NCBI RefSeq assembly: GCF_039871975.1
Contig: NZ_JBDPLL010000001.1
Length of the DNA stretch: 64,000 nt
Strand: one strand, 5' to 3'
Source of the DNA: Trichormus_B sp936914905
GTDB taxonomy: Bacteria; Cyanobacteriota; Cyanobacteriia; Cyanobacteriales; Nostocaceae
Part shown: in pieces, positions 49,111-59,601 of the stretch
Layout of the letters: each line of letters begins with the position of its first letter
How positions within the stretch are numbered: position 1 is the stretch's first letter
The notes under the pieces: generated by a model
Databases searched by the model: none
What the model was told of the DNA's origin: nothing
What the model saw: the letters and a program-made list of their open reading frames with translations, nothing else
Program-made: the position numbers and the translations under genes

Positions 49111-50556
49111 GTGGAAAAGAACCTGCCACCAAAACTAGACAGAGAGATATTGAAGTAGTTGGCAACAGAGCAACTGGTAGAAATCATTATTAAGCAGGGG
49201 AAAAGTATAGAGAAGCTAAGAAATAGAGTAGTAGAACTGGAAAAAGAAATAGAGAAACTCAAAGTCAGTAGAGATTTAGACAGCATTAGATTATGGAAAG
49301 CATCGTCGGGAGACATCCTCAAAAAAAGCGAGAACAAACAACAAGAGAAACTAGAGGAGAACCAGACACCAAAACAGAAACCAGGAGGACAAGCACGCTA
49401 TAGGGGAAAAACGAGAAAGGGGTTTAGTGGAGTAGATAGATTTGAGATACTGGGACCCCAAGTGTGCCGCAAGTGTGTGGATGGTGTGGTCAGGGGGAAT
49501 TGTTTGGCTAACCAATAAAAATGGAAACACAACAAGTAGGGGAGTTGGTAGACAGGCCAATCGAAATAGTAGAATATCTAAAGATATAGGTGCATTTGCA
49601 ATGTGTGTGGGGAAACACAAAGGGCAGACTGCTCACCAGAGATAGTACCGGGACAAGATATAGGAATCAGACTACAAGCTTTTTGGGATGGATCAATAAT
49701 TACAGGCATTTAGCCTATGAAAAATAACAAGAACTTTTGTGGGAACTGGGTCAAATAGAAATTGGAGTGGGAACATTAGTAGCTAGGAATGAAGGAATAG
49801 ATGGTGCAGTGGCTCAAAGTATTGATAGCCTCAAACAGTGGATAAAACAAACCCAGCCTATATCCTCGCGGATGAAATACCCTGGGTAGTCAAAGGGATG
49901 AAAGAATGGTTATGGATTTTTGCCAATACTGACTTCCCTTGATTTCATGGTCCTGATACTCATTCTCCTGCCGAATTAGAATCCATTGTGGGTTATAGTT
50001 ACTCTGGTGTACTCAGTTGTGATGACTTTACTCCCTATAACGGTGATCCGGTCAAAGCTTAATACAAATGTCAGGCACATCTACTCCCTCACTTCAAGAA
50101 ACTAATCAAGATTCCTGGCTTAAATCACCAAGCAATTGGCACACAATTCATCGACCTGATACTGATAGATGAAGGTTTTAAAAACTACGCTTTATTCCAA
50201 CAAACCCAAAACCTTGATGAATTCTTGACTGAGGCATCCTAGTTTCAACCAAAAGTTGAATCTTCCATTCATTCATTCATTCATTGATAAAGCCGGAGGG
50301 GAACCTGGTAAACTTTTACCTTCCTTACCCAATAGACCTTGATAATTATTTAGCTGAACTAACGTTACCTTTACCACTGACAGAAGGAAAAGTCTGTGGT
50401 GGTTCTGTTTCTATGGAGCGATTCCAACATACTGCCAACTTATTGACTGTTATACAAACTTGTCACCCTCAAGCACTGTCTCTAATTGAGTTTTTGACTA
50501 ACCTATTAAAGCAATGGTTAACTCTGCTTTGCAGACACCTTCTTTCATCCCTCTAG
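49111..50556 (+). mobile_element. IS66-family transposase, degenerate
   Basis: Start VEKNLPPKLDREILK, TAG, LATEQLVEIIIKQGKSIEKL and the leucine-zipper region KEIEKLKVSRDLDS, then SSGDILKKSENKQQEK, PKQKPGGQARYRGKTRKGFS, later broken zinc-finger and DDE segments (QELLWELGQIEIGVGTLVA, LKQWIKQTQP, ELESIVGYSYSGVLSCDDFT) and the end MERFQHTANLLTVIQTC. These are the hallmarks of IS66 TnpC. At least eight frame breaks are present. The typical tnpA/tnpB genes are not beside it. Confidence 0.82.
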
Positions 50557-50825
50557 CTTAGACCTGAATCCTTACCCCGATGTTAAAAACTGCTGAAGGT
50601 ATCTAAATCCTTCATGAGTTGTAAACTATTGCCTATCTTTAGGATAGTATAGGAATGATGTTTATATTGAATTTATAAAGGTGATATAATCACTATATCA
50701 GCTCGAGAAATAGTAACTTTAGTTAGAGGAAATATTGAATCATAAATTGCTTTAATTAAATCAGAAACAACTGTTTATAAACAAGCAATACTACAAGTAA
50801 AGATAAAAAGATTCATGAGGAAAAT
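50557..50825. other. Short intergenic region
   Basis: AT-rich, no gene or clear repeat. GAGGA lies 5-9 bases before the ATG at 50826 and serves as its ribosome-binding site. Confidence 0.6.
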
Positions 50826-51392
50826 ATGATAACTCAAGAAGCTAAACGTGGATTAGGAGTATTTGCTAAAACTCAAGAATTAGAACAAGCGATTAAGGAA
50901 TTAAAAGCTTCCGACTATCCGATGGAGAAAGTTTCCATTATTGGCAAAGATATAAAACATAATAGTAACCTTGGGGAAGCACAAATAAGTAATCAAATTG
51001 GTAATCAAGATCTTAATACTACGGCTGCAATGGAAGATACACTGACTTCAACTACCTGGGGTAGTTTGTTAATTGGACTGAGTGGACTGGCTATACCGAG
51101 TTTAGGAGCAATACTGGCAGCAGGTTCTGTAGGTGTAGCCTTGGTGGCTAGTATTGCAGGTGTGACTGTGGGAGTAACCGCAAATGAGAATTTAGTCAGG
51201 TCTTTAAAGGATTTAGGTATTCCCGAAGACAGAGCAAGAATGTATAGCGATCGCCTCCAACAAAGTTATTATTTAATAATTCTTGATGGTACAGACACAG
51301 AAATCGATTGTGCTGAAGCAATATTAGGTCAGCAAGGTATCCAAAGTTGGGGTGTTTTTGATTCTCCAGCAACTCCAATATTGCAGTTATAA
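50826..51392 (+). CDS. General stress protein-like membrane-associated protein (YflT domain)
   Basis: An intact 188-residue protein. Residues 9-45 have the GVFAKTQELEQAIKELKASD YPMEKVSIIGKD pattern of the YflT/17M general stress domain. The centre (about 75-125) is a glycine- and alanine-rich hydrophobic hairpin (WGSLLIGLSGLAIPSLGAIL, AGVTVGVTANE) like the membrane-inserting segment of related cyanobacterial proteins. The C-terminal part GIPEDRARMYSDRLQQSYYL repeats the fold. GAGGA upstream supports the ATG. A strong hairpin 21 bases after the stop probably ends the transcript. Confidence 0.75.
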   Translation: MITQEAKRGLGVFAKTQELEQAIKELKASDYPMEKVSIIGKDIKHNSNLGEAQISNQIGNQDLNTTAAMEDTLTSTTWGSLLIGLSGLAIPSLGAILAAGSVGVALVASIAGVTVGVTANENLVRSLKDLGIPEDRARMYSDRLQQSYYLIILDGTDTEIDCAEAILGQQGIQSWGVFDSPATPILQL

Positions 51393-51413
51393 ATCATACC
51401 TAAGTCATGAAAA

Positions 51414-51450
51414 TTAGATCCCCGACTACTTCCAGTAGTCGGGGATCTAA
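51414..51450 (+). terminator. Strong hairpin after the stress-protein gene
   Basis: TTAGATCCCCGACTACT pairs exactly with AGTAGTCGGGGATCTAA across a 3-base loop. Related GATCCCCGACT hairpins are at 53602-53626 and 59957-59989, so this is a repeat family that may also act as a terminator. Confidence 0.75.
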
Positions 51451-51500
51451 ATCTGCTAAACCCCTACTTTATCCAGAGTTATTATAAGGAGATTTACTTT

Positions 51501-51890
51501 GATGCGTATACAAAATCATCTTGATAAATACGAAAAATTTATTGATCATTTCTTTTCTTTAAGCTCTATCACGCCAGTTTTAATTATCAACTCTTATTAA
51601 ACGATATTTATATTAAGGCTTTTTGGGAAGTTATTAAAAATCTGAGTATGGTAGATGAAAATAGTAAAATACTGGATGATTTACCTCACATTATTGAATT
51701 ACTTCCTAATGAATTAGACCCAAAATTAGCTGATAAATATTGTTCCGAAGATGTCGTTATTATTTAAGGGAAATTCTTAAACACAGCTATTGCTAATTGG
51801 TCACAGCAGCAACAACTCATTCAGCATTTTTTACATATTCTCAACTGTTTTAATCAAATTAATCCGATTAATATTGTCAATTATCTGTAT
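51501..51890 (+). pseudogene. Remnant ORF upstream of phaC
   Basis: Pieces MRIQNHLDKYEKFIDHFFSL, then after stops DIYIKAFWEVIKNLSMVDEN, LPHIIELLPNELDPKLADKY and TAIANWSQQQQLIQHFLHIL. They are helical and glutamine-rich, and lie in front of phaC on the same strand. They may be the remains of phaE (the second PHA synthase subunit) or the N-terminus of phaC; I cannot tell which. Confidence 0.35.
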
Positions 51891-52886
51891 GCAGATCAAC
51901 TTAAGGTAGGAGTAACACCAAGAGTAGAAGTATACAAGGAGGATGAAGTGGTATTATACCATTTCTTACCTGGTTGAAACTCTTTAAACATCGCAATATT
52001 GATTGTTGATGCTCTAGTCAATCGTCCCTAGATTGTTGATTTATAAGAGGGACGTTCTTTTGTTTCTAACTTGTTCAAACTTGGTTTCGATGTCTACTTA
52101 ATTGATTAGGGATATCCTGGTGAGGATAAACGCTGGCTGACTTTGGATAAATATATCAATAGTTTATCAATAATTGTGTAGGTGTAATATCCAAAATCCA
52201 TGATCTTATACAGATTAATTTATTGGGAATATGTCAAGGTAGAACATTCAGCCTTTGTTACAGTTCTCTGTATCCAGAGAAGGTAGAAAACCTAATTACG
52301 ATGATTACTCTAGTGGACTTTCATGTTAATGATAGACTCCTGAATATTTGGAGTTGATCTACATTAGGTTATCAAGCTTTAGATATAGACGTAATAGTTG
52401 ATAATTTGGGTAATATTCCTGCTAATTTACCTAATTGTGTCTTTTTAATGTTGAAACAATTTTACTTGGGAATTAAAAAATATATTGATTTGCTAGAGAT
52501 TATTCAATCTGAATAAAAACTGCTGAATCTTATGAGAATAGGAAAATGGATTTTTGATAATCCTGATGAAGCTGATGAAACATTTAGACAGTTTATTAAT
52601 AATTTTTATCAAGGAAGTAAATTGATTCAAGGTGAATTAAAAATTGGTAAATAGCGAGTTAATTTAGCAAATATCCAAATACCAGTTTATACCAATTTTA
52701 AATATTTATGTAGAACAGGATCATTTAGTGCCCTCAGCTTCATCTTTAGTACTTGAGAAATATATTGCTAGTGTTGATTATACAGTGCATTTTTTTCCAG
52801 TTGGACATATTGGAATGTATGTAAGTAGTAAGGTGCAGAAAGACTTACCTTTAACTATTGGAAATTGGTTAAAGATGCGAATGTAA
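51891..52886 (+). pseudogene. phaC: Class III PHA synthase subunit PhaC, broken
   Basis: VGVTPRVEVYKEDEVVLYHF LP, then stops, KLGFDVYLID, GYPGEDKRWLTLDKYI and the lipase-like box GICQGRTFSLCYSSLYPEKV (catalytic Cys in GxCxG), VDFHVNDRLLNIWS, then LLNLMRIGKWIFDNPDEADE, TFRQFINNFYQGSKLIQGEL and DYTVHFFPVGHIGMYVSSKV. The catalytic box survives, but several TAG/TAA/TGA codons and frameshifts break the gene. PhaC polymerises hydroxybutyryl-CoA into storage granules. Confidence 0.82.
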
Positions 52887-53164
52887 AAATTTACAATAGT
52901 AGAAAATCTTACAGGATGTTCGAAAATTCCTTAGTTATCTATCAAATAGATACCCCTAAATCCCCCTTGTTAAGGGAGATCAATAAGTGCCTAAAGTCAC
53001 AGCCAGAAACTTTTAAAATACCTCTTATATTTGGTTAAGCGACAGGGTAGACCATATAGATGGTATTGGTTTTCCTCACGTCAATCCAACCTACATTAAT
53101 ATTAATCTCATCACAAGCCGGGGAACCTGTCTAAGGAGATGGCTCTCCAACTTACATTATTAGT
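52887..53164. other. Short intergenic region
   Basis: Contains TAAATCCCCCTTGTTAAGGG AG, a short palindromic repeat, and otherwise nothing recognisable. Confidence 0.5.
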
Positions 53165-53425
53165 TTATAATTTACGCATCATTAAAAAAAAATCCCATAA
53201 TTTTCTTTGAGTGTCAATGGAGAAAATATTCACCTATTCTTGAAAATCTAATGAGTTTCTCACTAAGTCTTCTTGTAGTTTCATACTTTGTTATAAATTC
53301 TCTTGTGGATTTGATAAGTGCAGATTCTGCATACTTGATAGAGTTAAACTCACATTATTGAAAACCAAACTCTGAAATTCGTTTAATTCCCTGAAAAACT
53401 GATCAAAATTATTCAAGAAGTCCAT
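53165..53425 (-). pseudogene. phaP: Phasin-like PHA granule protein, two nonsense codons
   Basis: A single frame of 87 codons from ATG 53425: MDFLNNFDQFFRELNEFQSL, VFNNVSLTLSSMQNLHLSNP, QENL, TAA, QSMKLQEDLVRNSLDFQE, TAG, VNIFSIDTQRKLWDFF. The pattern (NPQE..., LQE..., sxDTQRKxWD, length near 90) matches the small cyanobacterial phasin I recall from Synechocystis, and it lies inside the PHA gene cluster. Both stops sit where glutamine would be natural. Without the stops it would coat PHA granules. Confidence 0.6.
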
Positions 53426-53601
53426 TGTGATTACTCCTATTGGCTAATATTATTTTATCTATGCAACTTCAACTTTAAAGTCACTAGATATGTCAGATTT
53501 TATTTATTTCTAAAGAATGATTTGTGAATGAATATTTTTTCATATTGTGAGATTTAAAATAGTGGAATTTAGAGTTTAAAAACCATACCCAGAATACCCA
53601 T

Positions 53602-53626
53602 ATCCCCGACTTATCAAGTCGGGGAT
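53602..53626. repeat. GATCCCCGACT-type hairpin
   Basis: ATCCCCGACTT, loop ATC, AAGTCGGGGAT. Same family as 51414-51450 and 59957-59989. It sits 45 bases before phaA. Confidence 0.75.
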
Positions 53627-53670
53627 CTATCATCTATCTCCTCTAGAGGGATTTGTATTAGTTTGATTTG

Positions 53671-54836
53671 ATGGAGCAGTATTCAAGAAGCTTATATTGT
53701 CTCAGCAGTCCGTACATCACTGGGTAAATTTGGAGGTATTTTAGCAAATTTGTCATCAGTAGACTTGGGAGCGAGCGCAATGGGTGCAGCTTTAGAAAAA
53801 GCGGGAATTTCGGCGCCGGATACGGACAGTCATTACCCCGTGAAGCAGCTTTCAAAATCGGGATTCCTGACATAGTAAACGGTTATGGGGTGGATATGGT
53901 CTGTTCGTCAGGAATGATGAGCGCCATCAACGCTGCTACACCGATTCCTTCTGCTGAAGGTGATTTAGTGCTGACTGGGGGGATGGAATCTATGTCTCAG
54001 ACAGAATTTTTACTATCAAATCCCGCTTGCTGGGGATATAAATTCTGACAGGAATCCCCAGAACAAATGAGGGATATTTTATTTGATGACGGACTTATAG
54101 ATCCCATCAGTGAGGAAAGAATGGGAGAACAAGCAGAACGGTTAGCAACTACTTACCAAATCACACAGTTTGAGTGAGATGAAATTGCTTTTATTCACAA
54201 CAACGAGCAACAGAAGCTACTGCAAACGGCTTTCTTAAACAGGAAATCATTCCCATTACAATCCAGGGAAAAAAAGGGCAGCAAATTATCGCTCAAGATG
54301 AAGGAATTCGCCCGAAAACGAGTTTAGAAAGTCTAGCAAAATTGAAACCGACCTTTAGAGAAGATGGAGTTTTCACTGGTGGTAATAGTAATCAAATATC
54401 CTATGGTGCATGCAGCAGCTTGAGTTTTGGCAAGTAAAACAGTAGTAGAACGTTATCAACTCTAACCTATAGCTAGGTTAATAGGTGGAATATGGACAGG
54501 TGGAGAAGCTTGGAGATTTCCCAAAGCGCCGATTTGAGCTGTAAAAAAAGTGTTAGAAAAGCTGAAAATCAAAATTAACCATTTTGATTTATTTGAGAAT
54601 AAGGAAGCCTTCGCTCTGAGTAACGTATTATTTAATCATTTATTAAGAACTCCCGAATAAAAATAAAACGTTTTTGGGGGTGCGATCGCACTAGGAGATC
54701 CTCTAGGAGCTTCAGGAACGCGAATTTTAGTTACCGTACTCAACACCTTACAGCAAAAAACGGGCATTTAGGATTAGCCGCAGTTTGTCATGGTAGTGGT
54801 GGCGGAACTCCTATCGCTCTAGAAAGACTCAGGTAG
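53671..54836 (+). pseudogene. phaA: Acetyl-CoA acetyltransferase PhaA, broken
   Basis: After ATG 53671 and a one-base shift, IQEAYIVSAVRTSLGKFGG and LSSVDLGASAMGAALEKAGI, VNGYGVDMVCSSGMMSAINA (active-site Cys in CSSGM), LVLTGGMESMSQ, then multiple stops, GIRPKTSLESLAKLKPTFRE and GGNSNQISYGA, and the C-terminal AAVCHGSGGGTPIALERLR. Thiolase condensing two acetyl-CoA is the first PHA step. The loss of the downstream catalytic segments and at least five frame breaks make it dead. Confidence 0.85.
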
Positions 54837-54915
54837 AAACTACTTTCTTCTTCCTACTTCCTTCGCGGAGCGTCCCGAAGGGATAGACGTGAACTTGGTT
54901 CATTCAATCAGTAAC

Positions 54916-55652
54916 ATGACATCTCTAGGATTAGAAAACTAAGTAATTTTAGTCACAGCTGGTAATCGAGGCATAGGAAGTGCGATCATCAACTTACTTT
55001 TAGAGTTAGGAAGGGAAGTCGCTTACACCTAGCGCAGTAACTACACTCACCAACTTGGCACCCTCGCAATCCCCGCATATGTCACCAATAAAACCGCTAT
55101 GGTACAAGTAGTAGAACAGGTAGAAAATAAACCCGGTATAATTTACGGAATTGTCCCTAATGCCGACATCACCAAAGATAACTTTTTCCCCAACCTAACA
55201 AGTGCAGACTGGGATCCAGTTATGGATACCAACTTAAAAGGAGTCTATAACACCCTCAAAGCAATTATCCCCAAAATGTACGATCAGCGTTCTGGTTCAG
55301 TAGTTTGTATTTCCTCAATTTCCGGCGAACAAGGCAACCTCCGTCAAACTAATTATGGACCATCCAAAGCAGCGGTAATAGGCTTAACTAAATCCTTAGC
55401 CAGAGAAGCAGCCATGTATGGAGTGCGGGTAAATGTAGTAGCACCGGGATTCATTGAAACCGATATGCTTAACCCCATTTCCGAGAAAGTGAAACAACGG
55501 ATTTGATCGGAAATTCCCCTATCACGCTTTGGTCAACCCGAAGAAGTCGCTTGGGCTATAGCCTTTCTCCTCTCACCCTTAGCCAGTAGCTACATTACAG
55601 GCACAGTATTACAGGCACAGTTATGCGAGTTAACGGCGCTCATCATACTTAG
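54916..55652 (+). pseudogene. phaB: Acetoacetyl-CoA reductase PhaB, broken
   Basis: MTSLGLEN, TAA (expected Q), VILVTAGNRGIGSAIINLLL (SDR cofactor site), a TAG near RSN, then a 135-codon open stretch with NADITKDNFF, SVVCISSISGEQGNLRQTNY GPSKAAVIG (catalytic Ser, YxxxK) and VRVNVVAPGFIETDM. A TGA at 55504 precedes SEIPLSRFGQPEEVAWAIAF. The end repeats ACAGGCACAGT, shifting the frame. It is adjacent to phaA, as in PHA operons. Confidence 0.85.
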
Positions 55653-55721
55653 AAGGGTGTGGGCGCAGGGCGAAAAATTTATTCTTTCTCCTGACTCCTG
55701 ACTCCTGAACTTCTTAAAAGA

Positions 55722-56327
55722 ATGATTACAGAAACTACGACAGAAGAAAAATATATAGATGTAGATGGCTTAAACATCCGCTATATAACAGCAGGTAATA
55801 ATGATCCACCTTTGGTATTACTACATGGAGTTGGTGAAAGTGTTATTGATTGGTCTTGGGTACTACCCGAATTAGCAACATAGTTAACCCCATTCTGTCT
55901 AATTTGACCTTGCCTTTGTACGGAGAGTTAGTGATCACCTGGTGCAAAAGTTCTCTAGGAGTAACACAGCAGGCTTAGTCACGGGCATTACTGCTGTTTA
56001 AGCAACCTGTTAAATTCCCTCCTCAATGGATAGCAGAACAGGAGTGTATGGCAAAAATACTGGGCTTTTTAGAGGCTGGTTTATCTTCACTCCAGGCCCA
56101 ATTAAATAAATCTATTTGGACAGAAATCTATTTGGACAGCATCAAATATTACTTTATTCTCTCCCACAATTACAAATACCAATTCTAATTATGTGGGGAA
56201 TAAATGATTTAGTTTTGCCAAATAATCAAGCTGAAAATGCTGTTAGTCATATCCAACAAGGACACTTGGCTTTAATACCCAATTCTAGACATATGTTACC
56301 GATGTGCAGGAATTTGAACAGGTGAAT
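55722..56327 (+). pseudogene. Alpha/beta hydrolase, broken and fused to a broken SDR
   Basis: ATG 55722 MITETTTEEKYIDVDGLNIR, NNDPPLVLLHGVGESVIDWS (oxyanion motif HGxG), a TAG, then damaged sequence. The end IPILIMWGINDLVLPNNQAE (catalytic Asp) and GHLALIPNSRHMLPM survives. The catalytic Ser nucleophile elbow is not seen. The end runs straight into an SDR fragment. Confidence 0.72.
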
Positions 56328-57122
56328 GCGATCACAGATAAAACTGTGGAGATATTTGGACGGCTTGATACTTGGGTTTATGCCCCTGAATTTGGACTTT
56401 TTGCCACTTTCGACAAAACAACACCAGCCGAATTTAAGCACGTTATTGATATTAACTTAGTTGGTCAAGCTTATGGCGCAATGGCAACTTTACCTCATCT
56501 CAAGCGAGAAGGAAGGGGTGCGTCAATTCACATTTCTTCCATGGAAGGTAGGTGATCGCTTCCTTATCAAAGTGCTTACTCTGCCGGTAAACATGGAGTT
56601 GAAGGCTTTGTGGAGGCTATGCGTGTGGAATTACAACATGATAAATGGCCAATTAGTCTCACCAGTATCAAACCTGCGATAATTAATACCCCATTTTGGA
56701 ATAATAGTTTAACTAAGTTAGGCGTAAAACCAGCCGGAATACCACCTTAGTACGACCCAAACTAGTAGCTGATGCTGTCCTCTATCCAGCAGAACACCCC
56801 ACCCGTGACCTTTTAGTGGGTGATGGATGCAGCCAAGACCCTGGATTTATTACAACGGATTTCCGCAGGGTTAGCAGATTCACTGTTACTGCTCATAGGT
56901 TTCGATTTACAACATAGTTCTGAGCCAAAATCTGAAAACGCACCAAATAACTTTTATCAGCCTATTCCTGAAAACGACAGAATTGATGGAGACTATAAAA
57001 CCCAAGTCATACCCAGTGTTTTTGATACCCTGGATAAAAATCCCTTGTTGCAATGGGGAGCATTAGCCGCTACAGGTCTTTTAGCCTTGTTAGCAGCACA
57101 CACTCTGAAAAACAGAGGGTGA
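56305..57122 (+). pseudogene. Short-chain dehydrogenase/reductase, 5'-truncated
   Basis: EFEQVNAITDKTVEIFGRLD, TFDKTTPAEFKHVIDINLVG, QAYGAMATLPHLKREGRGAS, IHISSMEGR, a TGA, SAYSAGKHGVEGFVEAMRVE, ADAVLYPAEHPTRDLLVG, then the open C-terminal 100 codons DAAKTLDLLQRISAGLADSL with a membrane anchor (LLALLAAHTL). The Rossmann N-terminus (TGxxxGIG) is missing. The junction with the hydrolase lies at about 56300. Confidence 0.78.
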
Positions 57123-57263
57123 TATCATGTCTAGTAAAACACTTATCATTTAGGGAGCAGTGGGAGAGAGTACCACATTTAAGTTTTGTATGAGTCCTGA
57201 CTACTCTTAATAGGATGATTAAAAGTCATCCTGTAGCTTGCTTTCCGCAGGGTACGTAGCGCA

Positions 57264-57407
57264 AGCTATCAGATTGTGGTTGATCAGCATGGTGGTGTAT
57301 TGAAATATAGATCAAAAGATGGAAGAGGTACAGAATTTTGGATTGAAATCCCTTGTACACCAGACGTTAGGAATGAAAGGGATCTGGTAGTGTCAAGCCC
57401 AAAATGA
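57264..57407 (+). pseudogene. Histidine kinase ATPase-domain tail remnant
   Basis: SYQIVVDQHGGVLKYRSKDG, RGTEFWIEIPCTPDV matches the last strand-helix of histidine-kinase ATPase domains (YQIVxxHxGxI...GxGTxFxIxIP). The upstream G2 and N boxes are missing. Confidence 0.6.
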
Positions 57408-57533
57408 CAGGTAAAAGCAGCCAGGGGGAGGAGGGGAAGAATAGAAATTTTTTTCCTGTCATCACCCATTTGAATGAAGATTGCATTCCCTGTGGTACGC
57501 TATTTCCTTTAGTATAGTGTCGAGGTACAGAAG

Positions 57534-58589
57534 ATGTCTAAACTGCGGGTGGGGTTGCTGTTTGGTGGACGTTCTGGAGAACATGAAGTTTCAATAATTT
57601 CCGCAAGGGGGATCGCAAATGCTTTAAGTGCAGAAGAAAATAGTCATAAGTATGAAATTCTGCCATTCTACATCCAAAAACATGGGGTTTGGCAAGTTGG
57701 GGAAGTTGCACAGCAAGTTTTAACATCAGGTGTAGCTAAAGAAAATCCAGGCAATAGAGGTAACTTATGGCAGTTTCCACCCCAAACAGCAGAAATTGAT
57801 CTTTGGTTTCCAATTCTCCACGGTCCAAACGGTGAAGATGGGACCATTCAAGGCTTACTAACTTTGATGCAAGTTCCCTTTGTTGGTTCTGGGGTGTTAG
57901 GTTCAGCAACGGGAATGGATAAAATCGCTATGAAGACTGCTTTTGCTCAAGCAGGACTACCCCAGTTAAAATATAAAGCATTAACTAGGGCGCAGATTTG
58001 GTCCAATCCTTGTGTATTCCCAAAACTGTGTGATGAAATAGAAGCAACATTAGGCTATCCCTATTTTGTTAAACCTGCTAATCTGGGTTCATCGGTAGGT
58101 ATTGCCAAAGTGCGATCGCGCCAGGAATTAGAAGCAGCTTTAGATAATGCCGCAACCTATGATAGACGCATCATTGTTGAAGCCGGAGTGGTAGCTAGAG
58201 AAGTAGAATGTGCCGTTTTAGGTAACGATAACCCCAAAGCCTCAGTTATTGGTGAAATTACTTTTGATAGCGATTTTTACGATTACGAAACTAAATATAC
58301 CCAAGGTAAAGCTGATTTATTTATTCCTGCACACCTGCCAGAATCAGTTGTTCAACAAATTCAAGAAAAAGCATTACAAGCATTTACAGCCGTTGATGCC
58401 GCTGGTTTAGCCCGGGTAGACTTTTTCTATGTAGAAGCTTCTGGAGAAATCTTAATCAACGAAATTAACACCTTACCAGGATTTACATCCACCAGTATGT
58501 ATCCTCAACTTTGGGCAAATACTGGTATTTCTTTTCCTAAACTAGTAGACCAACTAATTCAACTAGCAATAGAAAGACATTCTAATTAG
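57534..58589 (+). CDS. ddl: D-alanine--D-alanine ligase
   Basis: An intact 351-residue ATP-grasp enzyme that joins two D-alanines for peptidoglycan in the cytoplasm. Landmarks are VGLLFGGRSGEHEVSIISAR at the start, LHGPNGEDGTIQGLL (D-Ala site), YPYFVKPANLGSSVGIAKV (ATP lid), EINTLPGFTSTSMYPQLW (Mg/ATP site). GAGG 8 bases before ATG 57534 supports the start. It is an essential cell-wall gene, which explains its survival beside the decayed PHA locus. No cell-wall partner is adjacent. Confidence 0.94.
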   Translation: MSKLRVGLLFGGRSGEHEVSIISARGIANALSAEENSHKYEILPFYIQKHGVWQVGEVAQQVLTSGVAKENPGNRGNLWQFPPQTAEIDLWFPILHGPNGEDGTIQGLLTLMQVPFVGSGVLGSATGMDKIAMKTAFAQAGLPQLKYKALTRAQIWSNPCVFPKLCDEIEATLGYPYFVKPANLGSSVGIAKVRSRQELEAALDNAATYDRRIIVEAGVVAREVECAVLGNDNPKASVIGEITFDSDFYDYETKYTQGKADLFIPAHLPESVVQQIQEKALQAFTAVDAAGLARVDFFYVEASGEILINEINTLPGFTSTSMYPQLWANTGISFPKLVDQLIQLAIERHSN

Positions 58590-58639
58590 GGCTTTGGGCA
58601 TTAGATTTTCCCCTCTACACCCCATTGGTGATAAGTTAA

Positions 58640-58960
58640 GGCTGAAAGTCTTTTGTCAAGAGGCTTTTGGAGAAATATGGAAAAATAATTGGTCAGGCCC
58701 TCGTTGAAGATCAGGAAACGGAGCGACCATTAACCTAACATTTGGTTTTCGCTGTTGTTTGATAATACCTAAATCTCGATTTTGGGGGTCAGCAAAATAC
58801 TTAACTTTCTTCGGTTGCCTTACCTTTTTGATCAGGCATCGTAAAATTATAAAGACGACGATAAATCATTTCTAATGAGATTTCATCAAAGGGCAGAGAA
58901 AGTTTATCCGCTAAGGCATAACCTAAACTACTAAAAAAGCATAAAATGACCTAAAATCCG
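58640..58960 (-). pseudogene. Unrecognised protein, C-terminal remnant
   Basis: The minus strand reads GYALADKLSLPFDEISLEMI, YRRLYNFTMPDQKGKATEES, then in another frame YFADPQNRDLGIIKQQRKPN and VRLMVAPFPDLQRGPDQLFF. It looks like a real protein broken by a frameshift, but I do not know the family. A transposase or phage protein is possible. Confidence 0.4.
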
Positions 58961-58989
58961 CGAAATTCATGCATTTAGTGGTCAGCCAT

Positions 58990-59397
58990 TGCGCGAATTT
59001 CTCTAGTTAAGCAATTTAAATTTAGCTTCTCTAAAGCTGACAGTTACCCAATTTCATCTGGTAGATAATGATCAAAAGTCCCCACAATCTCTAACTATTG
59101 CAACTGGTGCAGGTGAGCAATTTTCGGGCAAACAACACAGTGTATGCGAGATTTCACACTGAACTTTAACTTTTTTAGATTTGTCAGTTCAAAAATAGGC
59201 TCTGGCACTGCCATGAATCGACAATGAAGCAACTTTATTTGTTCCAGAGAACTTAGTTGCGAAAACTCAGTAGGTAGGTCTTTGAGGTCGTACATATTCT
59301 CTAGGATCAATTTTTTCAAGTTACTCAATCTGCCAAATTCTACTAGTAAATATTCCAACTTATCTATGTTTATATATAGCCATTGAAGAGTATTAAC
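58990..59397 (-). pseudogene. Leucine-rich repeat protein, truncated
   Basis: Repeats of about 23 residues: TLQWLYINIDKLEYLLVEFG, RLSNLKKLILENMYDLKDLP, TEFSQLSSLEQIKLLHCRFM, LTNLKKLKF, and after a stop HYLPDEIG*LSALEKLNLNC, where TAA replaces the usual Q. Leucine-rich repeats bind other proteins. Both ends are missing. Confidence 0.65.
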
Positions 59398-59601
59398 TAG
59401 TGTATTTTTGACAGTAATGATCGCACCACCTTTGTGACAAGAAAGTGTAGAAGTGCATTTTGATATTCACATAATATTAAATTATATATTTTTTTTAGAA
59501 AATGTCTACGTCACACTACAGGATACAGTAACTAAAAATCGTAATGGTGCGTTAGGGACAGCGTAACGCACCCTACCTACGTTCGTTTAAGCGTTAAAGG
59601 T

